A stretch of 64,000 nucleotides of DNA from Gentiana macrophylla. Lineage: Eukaryota; Streptophyta; Magnoliopsida; Gentianales; Gentianaceae. Shown piece by piece: positions 1 through 10,641 of this stretch. The DNA lies in NCBI GenBank assembly GCA_026214975.1, contig CM047815.1, positions 63,929,852 through 63,993,851 of the forward strand, read 5' to 3'. The translations under genes were made by a program, and so were the position numbers. The first letter of the stretch is position 1, and each line of letters starts with the position of its first letter. The notes beneath the pieces were generated by a model. It worked only from the letters and a program-made list of their open reading frames with translations. It was not told the origin of the DNA and did no database searches.

Positions 1-690
1 AAACATGGATTTGAGATTGGGGAGAGGTTTTGTGGCAAGGATTCTTCCTCTAACATCATCAAGAGTAGGATTCAGTCCAGTAAGAAATTTGAATACTCTC
101 TTTTTCTCAATAATGTCCTTATAAAGGGCAGCATCCTTAACATCATTCCAGGGGTGAGTTTCCAACATATCTAGGTGTTGCCATGCCCTAGATAGTTGGT
201 TGAAGTATTGAGTTACAGACATATCCCCTTGCCTGCAATTTTAGATTTGAGCTTCAAGATCATAGACCACAGATGTATTGTCCTTTTTGAGTAAAGGTCT
301 CGGCATTGTCCTGCATTTCCTTTGCGATTATCATACATCATGAAGTTCTCATCGATCTCTTTTGCCATTGACCTCGTGAGGATGGTCATGACTTGGTTAT
401 TCTCGTATCCCATGCTTCAAACTTGGGGTCGATTTAGTGAGGCAGGTTTGGAACTGACAAATATCCCATCTTGCTCGGCCCGAGATATACATTTTCATAT
501 ATCTTGACCCAAAGCAGGTAGTTGTTGCCATCAAGTCTCGTGATTTTTAAAAGAGTGGTTTTCAAAGTGACCCATCTGTCTCTGAGGCGGTGGGACTCAA
601 GCGAGGGTGATGAAGCTTGGATAATGAAGACATTCTTGATTCAAATAGTCACCGAGAATTTGCAATGATTCAGGAGTTTAAGGCTCCAAT
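1..690 (-). pseudogene. Copia gag fragment, broken, running off the window start
   Basis: Reading leftward on the minus strand, the sequence gives recognisable Copia capsid (UBN2/Retrotran_gag type) text in several frames. Near 510-560 it reads LKITRLDGNNYLLWVKIYEN, near 440-480 SKMGYLSVPNLPH, and near 60-230 a stretch containing YFNQLSRAWQHLDMLE and RVFKFLTGLNPTLDDVRGRI. These match the N-terminal and central parts of plant Copia Gag, which packages the element RNA into particles. Stops and frame changes separate the blocks, so this is a dead copy. It lies directly inside the LTR at 694-1013, as expected for gag next to the 5' LTR of a minus-strand element. Zinc knuckle and pol would lie before base 1. 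Confidence 0.75.
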
Positions 691-693
691 ACC

Positions 694-1013
694 ATGAAGA
701 GAGTTTGAAAAAGTAAATTATACTTGAGTAAACTTCAACTTGTTTATTCATGTTGAAAGAATGAGTATAAATAGATACAAGAGAGGATCCTAGCTAGTAA
801 AGTAAAAGTAACTAGAGCCGGCTAGAATAAATGCTAGAGTCGGCTATGTATAAGCTATTACATAATAGGACAAAAGATAGTTACTTTATGACTTTTAGGA
901 CATATTAATTGTTTATTTAATACAATTAATATGTCTCTTTGATACATAAGTAACATGTTACAATGTAACGTGTCCAGTGTAATATTATGTAATATTAACC
1001 ATAATATTTCCAC
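694..1013 (-). mobile_element. Copia 5' LTR belonging to the gag fragment at 1-690
   Basis: The bases just left of it (about 684-698, ctccaataccatg) are the reverse complement of a degenerate initiator-Met primer binding site. On the plus strand the LTR runs from tgaagagag to tttccaca, so it has TG...CA ends on the minus strand. It holds a minus-strand TATA-like stretch near 765-772 (reverse complement of gagtataaata). About 320 bp is a normal size for a short Copia LTR. The ends are placed by the TG/CA rule and the primer site only, because the partner LTR is outside the window. Confidence 0.55.
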
Positions 1014-1499
1014 AAAAATCAATTCCACATTATACGTAAGCCTCTGCTATGTCGTATCGATTTAAGTAAAACGAAAGCTAAAAGACTTTGGTATAATTTT
1101 TTTCAACAACCAAGAATAGAAACAACATTCTAAATATGGAAATGTAACTTATTACAACGAAAACTCCAAAAGAAAAACTTATAACATACGAAACCTCCAA
1201 AAGATTCAAAAGAAAGAAAATACAAAGTCTCCAAAGAAAAGGTAACAAATCAAATATATCGTGTAAATCAGAGCAAAATAAAGCTTCAATGCCGGCGTCC
1301 TCAAACGTTGTCTTCAAAATCCTCATCAAATTCCGGCTCAACCTGTTCATCTTCTCATCCCCAAACACACAACAAACCATGCATTTGAGGTAAGTACAAA
1401 GTACTTAATAAGAAGTAGAAGCTACGTTTTAATTACGCATTATAAAGTAAGGATCATGTTTATTAAATTGTCTTTATATAACCAACTCAATCTAGGGTT
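1014..1499. other. AT-rich spacer without a recognised feature
   Basis: No protein family, RNA gene or repeat end is recognised. A 100-codon minus-strand open frame (1078-1380) has a hydrophobic C-terminal half but resembles nothing I know. Without a homologue it is not called as a gene. Confidence 0.4.
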
Positions 1500-2753
1500 T
1501 ATTTCATGTCCATCAACACGTCATGACTATACGTCTCTATCTTAACTTATCTCTGTTACATCCGCATTCAAGGGCACTATGTATGGTGTATATCCTCCAT
1601 GAGATATACTGTGCAACCTATTAGTGGATCACACCAAGCCACGGGGGAAAGCCCGATGGTGTACACGTTCGGCGAAGTCCCCCAACCCTTCAGCCGTTTA
1701 TAGGCGAGCAAAGTTATTCACTTTTACTGAACGCCCACACATCGCGATATGGTCAGGTGCCTATCCAAGAATGGCATGATGTTTAGTCTTTTACTAGTCA
1801 GGTATGTATTTTAATAATCATTAACTAGCCACCTAAGTGTTTTCAAAGAAAGCCTCACCCTAACAGCTCTACTCCCTTGCATAGATGGCTAGACACAACT
1901 TCCTATCAGATACACAGACATTGATGAATACTAACCCATCAAAGAACAAGCCCATCATGCCCTTCCGACGGTCCCAAACTTCAACTCTTAGGAAGAATCC
2001 ATTCGGTGACGGAATTAAACGCATCAGAAACTCAATCAAGGCTTGTTCATGTTCAATTAATGTTATTAGATCAATAAAACAACATTTAAAACTCGTCTCA
2101 TGGGTTAAAACAACATTTTCCCCAAAACAGGGCCAATGCGTGCGCATTCTTTGGAATGCATGCACATTGAACGAGGAAAAACATTCTGGATGCCTCTGTC
2201 TGACCAATGCGTGCACATTACCTTCAATGCGTGCGCATTGAGCATGTTGAAAGTAAAACTGACTATCCTGTATCAGCAATGCGTGTGCATTGCTAGCCAA
2301 TTCGTACGCATTGAGAATCCTGTGCCAAAACCTGACTTTCTGTTTCAACAATCCGTGCGCATTGATAGGCAATACGTGCGCATTGAACGCAAAAAATCCC
2401 TAACTCGAATTTCTACAAACTTAACGATTCCTAATATGTTCCCAACATAATCAACATCGAACAACTCAGGAAAAAAAAAACAACAGAAAAACACATATTT
2501 AACAACCCAAAACATTCCATAACCCCTTAGCAATGATTAGACATGATCTTCATCATCTAAACATAACAAAGCGCTAACCTTGACCTCATAAACCATAATC
2601 AACACGTAGGAAGAGCTTCTTACCTTTTAGCTAGCTATTCCAACACCAAAAGCTACAAAAATCTGCAGCAAACTTGAACATTTCCACATAAAACCTATGT
2701 GATCAATCCAAACTTAGATTAGATCCGATCACTCGCTTCTAGAACACCATTAC
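1500..2753 (-). mobile_element. Probable Ty3/gypsy LTR, left part (interrupted by Copia element 1)
   Basis: This stretch joins 12463-13134 once Copia element 1 and one copy of its ATTAC duplication are removed. The rejoined sequence ends on the plus strand in ggaatattaca, that is, a minus-strand start TGTAATATTCCG, typical of long chromovirus-type gypsy LTRs (TGTAATACCCCG). The text around 1600-1760 (repeated cggcgaagtccccca-like, GC-rich, non-coding) also resembles long gypsy LTRs. It contains the dyad array at 2135-2384. No gypsy coding sequence or second LTR is visible, so it may be a solo LTR or truncated. The left edge is uncertain. Confidence 0.4.
2135..2384. repeat. Four 72-bp tandem units, each with two near-palindromic motifs
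   Basis: Eight copies of a degenerate dyad (consensus CAATGCGTGCGCATTG) sit at 2135, 2155, 2206, 2226, 2278, 2299, 2350 and 2371. The pattern alternates 20-21 bp within a pair and 51-52 bp between pairs, giving a period of 71-72 bp. Sequence between dyads is much less conserved than the dyads. Because 72 is a multiple of three, open frames run through on both strands (1869-2372 minus, 2136-2450 plus), but their products are low-complexity with no known domain. Confidence 0.85.
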
Positions 2754-4574
2754 TGTTAGTAATACCATCCGCAACGGAAGCGATTTATGGATCTAGATCT
2801 ATATAATACACGTAATAAAACAACTAGATCTATTCTACAAGGGGGATGTAGATCATACCTCTTGAATCTCAAAATTCAAGTTGAAGAACCGCAAAGGATG
2901 AATGTGAAGATGTGAAGAGCACCACAGTCTTCCGATCGTGTGATCCAAGCAATTCCCGGTGGAAGGAATTCTCGACTCGAACCCTTCCGATATGCTTCCC
3001 GGAAAAATCTCCAAGATTTTTCCTCCACTCACCCTTGGCCGAAAATATTTTCTTCTCTCTACTATAGGGAGAAGTCGAAATTTTAATGTGTGTCAAGGCT
3101 TGGGAGAACTCTCTTTATATAGGAGAGAAAAACTTAGCCTCCAAGGATTTTTATTTATCAAACAAAATAAATCCTTTAATAAAAGATAATTCCATAATAT
3201 TCTAGAACAAATCTAGAATAATATTTATCTTTATTATTTACCATAAATATTTATCCAATAAATATTTTATGCACATGTCTTATTAATCACAAGAAAACTA
3301 ATTTCTTGTTCCAAAAATAAGAGGGGGGGCGCCACTTTTAATTTATGACCTAGTCATAATTAATTTTCGGCTATAACACATTCGGGCCAAGTTTATGAAA
3401 AATGTCTTTTTTCACATATTTAATTATTTAGCCCAACTAATTTAATAGTCCACTAAACAATTAATTCACATATCGTTTTAATAAAGTCCAACAAGAACTA
3501 AATTAACATTATTAGGATTCGACGTCCGAGAATAGCTATGCTATATTAGGAGGCACGTCGGGGACCATGGACTAATAATCAGCGGCTCCGATAAATCAAA
3601 TAAATAATTATAGAATAATTATATTCGATGAATCAATCACAGGAATATGCCACCATAATCCCGTGACTGCACTCCTCCGATTATAAGATTATATTTATCT
3701 CCTCACGAGAATAATAATAAGCGTCCATTGATATAATCATTACATATGGATTAATCCTTCATAGACTGTTCATTCTAAATCGGGAAGTTACCGTTAACCC
3801 TTTTTAGAACCTCTTATCCTTATTTACCATTAACCCCCTAGTGATCAATTAATTCATACAACTCACTGGTAGCTAATCAGTGTAATATGAACTCGTACGA
3901 TCGATCAGTTTCTAGGATCAACAAATAAGGAATCGTCTCATCTACTTCCATAAATGGAAGGAATGGATTCCGTATCCGTGATAACACGGACTACTCACTC
4001 AATCCAAAGACAATGCCAAGATGGGGTAATTCGGACCACGGACTCGAGTGTAATCCTTAACCGTCAAGTCAAACTTCATATCGATTCAAGCGGTTGATCG
4101 TGATCACCTCAGGATTAAGATATATCCATAAATATGATCATCCATTGATTCGATGAGACTTCGATTACGGAATTATATCGTGAACTCTAATCAAATCGGT
4201 CCCATTTTATATGATATATCTATCATATATAAATGCCCCATTAGGTTCTCTTAACCGAAAGTCCGGATAAGACAATCACACCTATTGTGTTTCAGGCGCA
4301 TTAATAGCACGTTAAAGAAGAGACCCGATACTCTCGATTAACTTCACTACGGGCTAGTTGTATTTTAAGTTCATCTTCACTAACTCAATCCTCCCGTGTA
4401 TATACCATACACCGAGTTAAGTGATTACATAAACGATATACTTTAGGGTTTTTCAGAGTGTAAATACTATTGTCACATCGGTGAATATGAGAATAATAAA
4501 TATGAATAATAACATCATTTCATTTATTAAATAAAAACAATTACAAAATTGTCTTTCGGGCATCACACCTAACA
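2754..4574 (-). mobile_element. 3' LTR of Copia element 1
   Basis: Starts tgttag and ends ctaaca. It is the downstream LTR for the minus-strand element, because the polypurine tract lies just inside it at 4575-4589. It is nearly identical to 10642-12462 over its full length. Differences are mostly one to three base insertions or deletions, for example near 3100 (cttgggagaac against caggagataac) and near 3580. A TATA-like box (minus TATATAAA, about 3114-3121) is present. Short open frames in it recur in the partner LTR and are not genes. Confidence 0.93.
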
Positions 4575-4589
4575 ATCTCCCACTTGCAC
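4575..4589 (-). other. Polypurine tract of Copia element 1
   Basis: On the minus strand this reads GTGCAAGTGGGAGAT directly before the LTR start TGTTAG. It is the usual RNase H-resistant primer for plus-strand DNA synthesis, and elements 2 and 3 carry almost the same tract. Confidence 0.9.
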
Positions 4590-4722
4590 GAAAGCATGTG
4601 ATTAATTGTTTTAGAGCACACCCTATTATTTAAAATACAAAGAAACTATCACTCCCACTTGCTCTAAAGCAAATGAGACATGTCTCTAATACCTATAGTC
4701 TCCAAGTGTCGGACTAAAAGCT

Positions 4723-6264
4723 TCAATCGCAGCGTCTTGGTGAATGGATCAACAGGATTATCGGCGGAGGCGATTTTCTTGACGGAAATGTCCCTCTATC
4801 GACAAAATCGTTGATCACCAAGTATTTTCTCTCTATATGCTTCGACTTCTTGTGCTTTCGAGGTTCCCTAGAGTTGGCAATGGCCCCATTGTTATCACAA
4901 TAAAGAGTAATAGGATCCTCAAGATTCGGGACAACGCCTAACCACCGATGAACTTTCTTAACTAAATCTGTTTCTTTAGTCGCCTCCGAGGCCGCTATGA
5001 ACTCAACTTCCATTGTTGAATCGGGTGTCTTTGGATTGCTTTTGGCTTCTCCATTCTCTTCGCACCGCCACCAAGCGTAAACACTCGAACTGCAGGTAGA
5101 TTTAGAATCATCTCTGTCTGACTGAAAATCAGAATCGGTGTACCCCGCTAGCTCCAAACTCCCACTCGAATAGACGAGCATATAATTTCTGGTTCTCTTC
5201 AAATATTTGATGAGATTCTTTATCTTTGTCCAAAGGCGGTTGCCTGGATTTGACTGAAAACGGCTGACTAATCCAACGCCGTAACAAATGTCAGGTCTCG
5301 TACACCTCATAGCATACATAAGACTACCAACACCGAGGCATATGGCACTCTTCCCATGGCTTTCACCTCTTCTTGAGGGTTTGAGGCCACGAGACTTAGA
5401 TAGGTAAACGCCGTGACGGGTTGGTAGAAAACCCTTCTTTGCGTTCTCCATATGAAGCGTGGACAGAGCTAACATCCTGTTCTTGCGATCCCTTATAATT
5501 TGGATCCCTAGAACATAACTCGCTTCTCCCAAATCTTTCATTTGGAATTGCGTGGTCAACCAACTTTTCACGTCGGACATCATCCCCTTATCGTTGCCAA
5601 TTAGGAGTATGTCATCAACGTACAACACTAGAAATACAACACTATCTTTGATAACCTTCTTGTACACACAAGATTCAGCAAAGTGTTGTTCGAAATCATA
5701 AGACTTGATCGTGTGATCGAATCTATGATACCAGGAACGAGATGCTTGCTTCAACCCATAAATGGATCTGAGCAACTTGCACACCATGTGCTCTCGACCT
5801 TCTTCAATGAATCCCTCTGGTTGCTGCATATAGATTTCCTCGTCAAGAAAGCCGTTTAGAAACGCTGTCTTAACATCCATTTGCCAGATTTCATAATCCA
5901 GACATGCAAAGAATCGAAGGTGGATGCGGATGGTTTTCATCATGGCCACAGGTGAGAAGGTTTCCTCGTAGTCTATACCCTCTCGCTGTGTGTAACCTTT
6001 GGCTACCAGCCGTGCTTTGAAGGTTTCAACCTTCCCATCTACTCCTCTCTTTCGCTTGTAGAGCCATTTACATCCAATGGGCCTTTCACCCTGAGGAAGT
6101 TCTACAAGTTTCCAGACTGAGTTAGAGTACATAGACTCCATCTCTTGATTCATTGCGTCAATCCATTTATCCTTATCGTGATCCAGTAAGGCCTTCTTAT
6201 AGGTCGGAGGATCATCTTCCACCCCATCGAAGCGACCACGTTTGCCTCTAAATCCATGCCGCAT
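4723..6264 (-). pseudogene. Copia element 1 reverse transcriptase and RNase H, damaged
   Basis: The longest open frame in the window (513 codons) covers a Copia-type reverse transcriptase (RVT_2) and RNase H. In the translated frame the fingers begin near residue 50 (VWKLVELPQGERPIGCKW), the first catalytic Asp is in QMDVKTAFLNG (about 130), and the catalytic YVDD box is at 215-218 in LVLYVDDILLIGND. RNase H follows with AGYTDSDF, a conserved Glu in MEVEFIAASEA and LYCDNNGA. Two lesions stand out. About a dozen residues usual between LALS and NAKKGFLP are missing, and the C-terminus leaves the family pattern after about residue 490, consistent with a frameshift. It would copy the element RNA into DNA. 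The catalytic boxes look intact but upstream frameshifts remove expression from a full Gag-Pol. Confidence 0.88.
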
Positions 6265-7150
6265 CGAGCGGTGGTCGAACCACTCTCGCGATGACGTCTG
6301 GGTGGGAACAGAATGTCGGAAGTGACTATTGTATTATTAGTGTTGTTTACAGGAACATCGCAGACCACAATAGGCCTGATGTCATCGGAGAGTAATTCCT
6401 CTAGTACAATTGTACTTCGAGGTCTGTGGTCTTTCATATAACTTTCCTCCAAAAACGTAGCGTTAGTCGAGACTAGCACTTTGTTATCTTCCGGATCGTA
6501 AAATAGACCACCACGTGTACCTTTTGCATAGCCTACAAACAAACATACTTTAAATGCGTGATTGTAGCTTGGTAGTCTTGTCCATCAAAGACGTGTGCGG
6601 GACAACCCCATACGCGGAAGTGACGAAGGCTTTCGCGATGTCGGACCACATCTCAACGGGTGTCTTTTCGACGATGACTTTGACGGTGATCGCATTCAAA
6701 ATGTAGACGCTTCTAAAGCATAACCCCAAAAGGATATAGGTAGTGAGGCGTAGCTCATCATTGATCTAACCATGTTAATCAATGTCCTGTTTCTCCTCTC
6801 AAAGAACTCCGTTTCTTTGAGGTGTCCTAGGCGCCGAACGTTGGAAACAAATTCCTTTTTCAGCCAAGTAGTCAATGAACTCGAGATCTAAATACTCACC
6901 TCCACGATCCGAGCGGAGGCATTTCAATGACTTGCCTAGTTGCCTTCGCTTCGCTTGGAACTCCTTGAACTTTCCAAAAGCCTCGGACTTTCTATGCGTG
7001 AGATAAACATAACCGAATCTCGAGTAATCATCAATGAAAGTCACAAAGTACTCGTATCCGCCTCTAGCTTGTACGCTCATCGGACCACAAAGGTCCGAAT
7101 GCACTAAGTCTAGAGTTCCTGTGGGCTCTATTACCCTTTGATGAGAAGGG
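6150..7150 (-). pseudogene. Copia element 1 integrase, frameshifted
   Basis: Two minus-strand frames carry the integrase. The core (6799-7104) starts with MHSDLCGPMSVQARGG, continues FVTFIDDYSRFGYVY and reaches LRSDRGGEY, giving the first and second catalytic Asp. The third catalytic residue (Glu) is expected after TPQRNGV, where the frame breaks. The C-terminal module typical of Copia (GYAKGTRGGLFYDPEDNKV, then NATFLEESYMKDHRPRS) is at about 6400-6542 in another frame and overlaps the start of the RT frame. The enzyme would insert the DNA copy into the chromosome. As it stands it cannot be made in one piece. Confidence 0.85.
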
Positions 7151-7158
7151 ACGCTTAG

Positions 7159-7760
7159 TCATTTTTCCTCCAGGCAACACTCGCAGATAGGCGGTGTGTC
7201 AACAGATGACTCACCTAAGGCATTAACCTTTTCAAGTCTTTTGAGTCTTTCCAAGGAAATATGGCCAAGCCTTAGATGCCACAAGTATGTTTTATCTTCT
7301 TTTACTTGAGAAACTTTTCGCCTTTTTTGAGATCTTTGATGAGCGATTTTAAACATTTCGAAGATTAAGTAGGGAGCTTTATGTGGTCTTACAAAATATA
7401 AACCGTTTTCATTTATAGTTGAACACAATTCAAAGCCATTCTTTGAAATCACAAATTCACCATTCAAACTTGAAGCAGAAAATGATTGTTCAACTAAGGC
7501 AGAATAAGAAATCAAATTTCTCTGAAATTGAATAAAATAAACATTTTCTAAATGTAAAATTCTATTATTAAAATGCAAGTTCACAGCTCCCATCGCTTTA
7601 GCTTAAATGAGGCGCCAAAGTGCCTACTCGCATCACTTGAGAACCTCTTCCAAACTCCTCGCATTTAACTAAGAATCTGCAATGAAGAACATACATGGTT
7701 AGTAGCTCCAGATCAAGTATCCAAGTGGACACATCTTTAGCTACATTAAAAGATTCCAAG
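7159..7760 (-). pseudogene. Copia element 1 protease and integrase zinc-binding region, frameshifted
   Basis: At 7159-7593 the minus strand encodes a GAG-pre-integrase domain with LWHLRLGHISLERLKRL and ICECCLEEK, so the His-His and Cys-Cys ligands of the zinc site are visible. Upstream (about 7600-7740) the expected protease start WILD is seen, but the Asp-Thr-Gly active-site context is lost in a frameshift straight after it. This piece would normally cut Gag-Pol into working proteins. The protease is dead by inspection. Confidence 0.75.
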
Positions 7761-7794
7761 AATAGTAATTCCAAATTACCTTTCTTATCTTTCC

Positions 7795-8647
7795 CGGGGC
7801 GACCTTGACTTTGCCATCTTTCACATCACGAAGGTATTCGGGACAATGGCGTCGCCAATGTCCTACCTCCTTACTGAAGAAAAGCATTTGCCCTTGGGCT
7901 TGGACTCAAATCAACTTTCTTGGCAGCCTTTTTCTTCATTGGCTTGGGCACGGGTGCAACACTACCCTTCTTCTTCGGTTTTGCCTTAGGCTTGTTTGAT
8001 GACTGGCTTCGCCATATTGGCTTGACTTTCTTATCCCCTACTTGGACCTTATCTTTCGATAGCAGGCCCTCGTAGATAGTCGGATTCATTCAAAGATCTC
8101 GTGTCATGGTCAACTCATATTTGCCCATCGATCATCGAGTTTTGAACGGGATAAACTCGTGGAGTCAACGATTCCAAAATCATTGATACTTGAGTTTCTT
8201 CATCGAACTTTGATCCATGAATACCGGCGTCATTGAAGTAACTGATCATATTCAGAACATGACCATTCACTGCTTGACCTTTCTTCAATTTCGTGTTAAC
8301 AGCCAACCTGATGGCATCGTGTCTTGCTTGGTTGCTAGGTGATCCAAACATCGTAGTAAGTTTTCGCATGATTTCTCCTGCAGATTCAAAATCTTCTATC
8401 TGGGTCCTAATAACCTCCGACACTGCCGCCAGGATGATCCCACGAGCCCGGTTATCTGCTTCGATCCGGTGATTATGCTGTTCGATCTCAGCTTTACCAG
8501 GTTTTTGGATCGCCAGCGTAGGGCATTCAGAAGTAAGTAAATGTTGCACATTCTCATACGTGAGCACCACGTTAAGTTACTCTTCCATTTCTTAAAGTTG
8601 TTTCCCGTTAATTTTTCAGACAGTAAAGCAGAAATTTGAGCGGACAT
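7795..8647 (-). pseudogene. Copia element 1 gag with one-Cys-short zinc knuckle
   Basis: Gag begins at the ATG at 8645-8647 (MSAQISALLSEKLTGNNF). It changes frame near 8570 and continues at 8115-8570 with the UBN2 capsid domain (ARGIILAAVSEVIRTQI, then SARHDA/VNTKLKKGQ-like helices and MILESLTP). A basic Lys/Pro-rich stretch (KPKAKPKKKG) follows in the frame at 7871-8089. The nucleocapsid zinc knuckle is read at about 7820-7895 as FFSKEVGHWRRHC, where the first Cys of CX2CX4HX4C is not visible. Gag would form the particle that packages element RNA. At least two frame changes make it non-functional. Confidence 0.8.
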
Positions 8648-10631
8648 TTTCTTTGAAAATAAATGACATGTATTAATTCAAGTTTAACACTACTATATTA
8701 AATTTTAGGAATTGTAAACTAAAAATAAGTCTACTCTACCATTCCAAGGTTTTAACCTCACATCTCGATGCCGCCTAGGGTAGGTCAAAGAGATGACGGT
8801 TAAATCGAGACAATCTCATCAATGAATAACTTGTGAGAATCAAACATCCCACGGAATCGAACATCCCTTTATTCATTGATTACCTTCCTTTTAGCCTAGA
8901 TATTATCAAAAATATCCTTTATGAGTGTGACCTACTATATCGGATCTCTTAGGTACGCCCGAGTGTGCCGTCTTAGGATAGGTCGGTGACCCGACGAGTA
9001 CCCGTAAAACCTATCCTTTCGGAGACCAAGCCATGAATGTTGATAGGGGTGAACACCATCCTTAGAGGGACGAAATCAAAGCGCCTCGGCGCCACCCTTC
9101 TCTCACTTACTTGTATCTATAGTAGAGGCCGTGGGGTTGTTTGTCGCCTCCCTCGCTCCCACTCAATAATTTGGAAGTGGTTGTGGGTTAACTAACCCAC
9201 GTCTTTTGATGTTATCATAAAAGCTCATCAAATCAAGGATTCGAATGGTGTCGGGTGACGTAGGCAAGCCTACCCGCCCTATTCGTTGGAACATATGTGT
9301 GATACCGGACGAAATCGGGTCAAGACAAACCTCATTGAGATAAGAAGGAATCACCCCTCCGTTCTCCGGTGTAGCTTAGTCTTGCGGACCCCGTGCATAC
9401 ATCACACTAGGAGGGTTAAGTCGGTCGAGCCTAGCTCAATTGACCACCCAACCTATAAGCGAACCGTTTTTATCCAAGATTTATTGTTCTTTTACCATCA
9501 TTCAATCTCGTAGACACTACGAATTGAAAACGTGATCTCGTTTGGGCTTTAAGGCGGTTCACCGAGAACACACAATCAAAGGCCTAACGATTTCATAACC
9601 CGTCCTCGGATCATTAATTAGTTACTAAATTCATTAATTACCACGTATTAATTAAATTTCAACTAATTACACGAGTTTGTATACATGCCTATTTTAATTA
9701 CCAAAATTAAAATTCTACATGTATGCATGGAGTGGATTTATGATATGATGCATGTCATGGCAATTCCGATTTTATATCTATTTTATGATCGAACACATAA
9801 AAATAAATTGCGGAAATTTAAACACCGAGATGGATTGTTGGTACCCCGTAACTAATCTATCCTAGGAAAAATAAATTACAATCTTGTTGTCTTGAGTCTT
9901 GATCTTGAATCTTGAACTCTCGAACCGGATCACGAACCACGAACACCGAGAGGAGAAAAGTCTTTTAATTAAATAAATCCAATTTATTATAATTAATTAT
10001 ATGCGGCTATTATTTTCCAAAAATAATGAATTTTTTTTTTTTTTTTTTTTATATTTTCATGCGGCTGTTTAGTAAACCAAAAAAAAAAAAAAAAAAAATT
10101 TAGGTTAACTAAAAAATTGATGCTGCCGCAACATGAATAAAAAACCCTAGCCGCAATTTATATTTAAACAGGACTTATAGCGACGCTTTTCAGCGTCGCA
10201 GAAAGTCCTGTAGCAGTTTTTTTTTTTTTTTTTTAATAAAATTCATCCGCTTCTCCTCGCTCATACTGCTGGGTTTCGTCTTGATCTTCAATTTTTCAGC
10301 AAGATCTTCATCTTTTCCAGCCCGGATATTCAAAATTACAATAAAAGATGCTACTTTTACATATAAATTTCGAAAATTGACGTAAAAATAAATACAATTC
10401 CTATGCTCAATTGTTACTTAAACAAAGGAGCTACAATAGATCTAACGAGTAAGCAAGACTCAACCCCAATCCATCTCTTCAACCAAGACATTCATAATCA
10501 TAAAAAAATAAAGTAAAATAAATAAAGCATCGCGCCGGCCCTCTTTTAAAAAAATTGGGACAAAAAATCTACATGATTTACCACTCCTAGATCTAATATT
10601 TTATACGTATAAATATAGATCACCATGGCGA
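8648..10631 (-). other. Long untranslated leader of Copia element 1
   Basis: About 2 kb separates the primer site from the gag ATG and has no open frame of note. The part 8690-9860 matches 22140-23330 in element 2, including the block around caccgagatgga...ccccgtaactaatctat. The part nearest the LTR is AT-rich with homopolymer runs (T at 10029-10050, A at 10079-10098, T at 10217-10234) and holds a strong stem-loop (10169-10210). Leaders of LTR elements carry packaging and dimerisation signals, which is a plausible role here. Confidence 0.75.
10169..10210. other. Two-step perfect stem-loop in the element 1 leader
   Basis: Outer arms CAGGACTT and AAGTCCTG pair perfectly over 8 bp. After a 3-nt by 3-nt internal loop, inner arms GCGACGC and GCGTCGC pair perfectly over 7 bp around a 6-nt loop. 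Both strands would form it. It lies about 420 nt downstream of the primer site in the transcript sense. It could be a packaging or dimer signal, or a fragment of another transposon's terminal repeat. Confidence 0.8.
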
Positions 10632-10640
10632 CTGATACCA
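10632..10640 (-). other. Primer binding site of Copia element 1
   Basis: The minus strand reads TGGTATCAG one base inside the right LTR (10642). This complements the 3' end of initiator tRNA-Met, the usual Copia primer. Confidence 0.9.
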
Positions 10641-10641
10641 C

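Noticed and set aside
2135..2384. CRISPR-like spacing of repeats
   Set aside because: The dyads are degenerate, spacers are themselves related, there are no cas genes, and the DNA is a plant nuclear genome.
1869..2450. Overlapping open frames on both strands across the dyad array
   Set aside because: They stay open because the repeat unit is a multiple of three. The products are low-complexity and match no family I know.
2869..3189. Short open frames repeated at 10764-10994
   Set aside because: They lie within the two LTRs of element 1 and recur only because the LTRs are duplicates.
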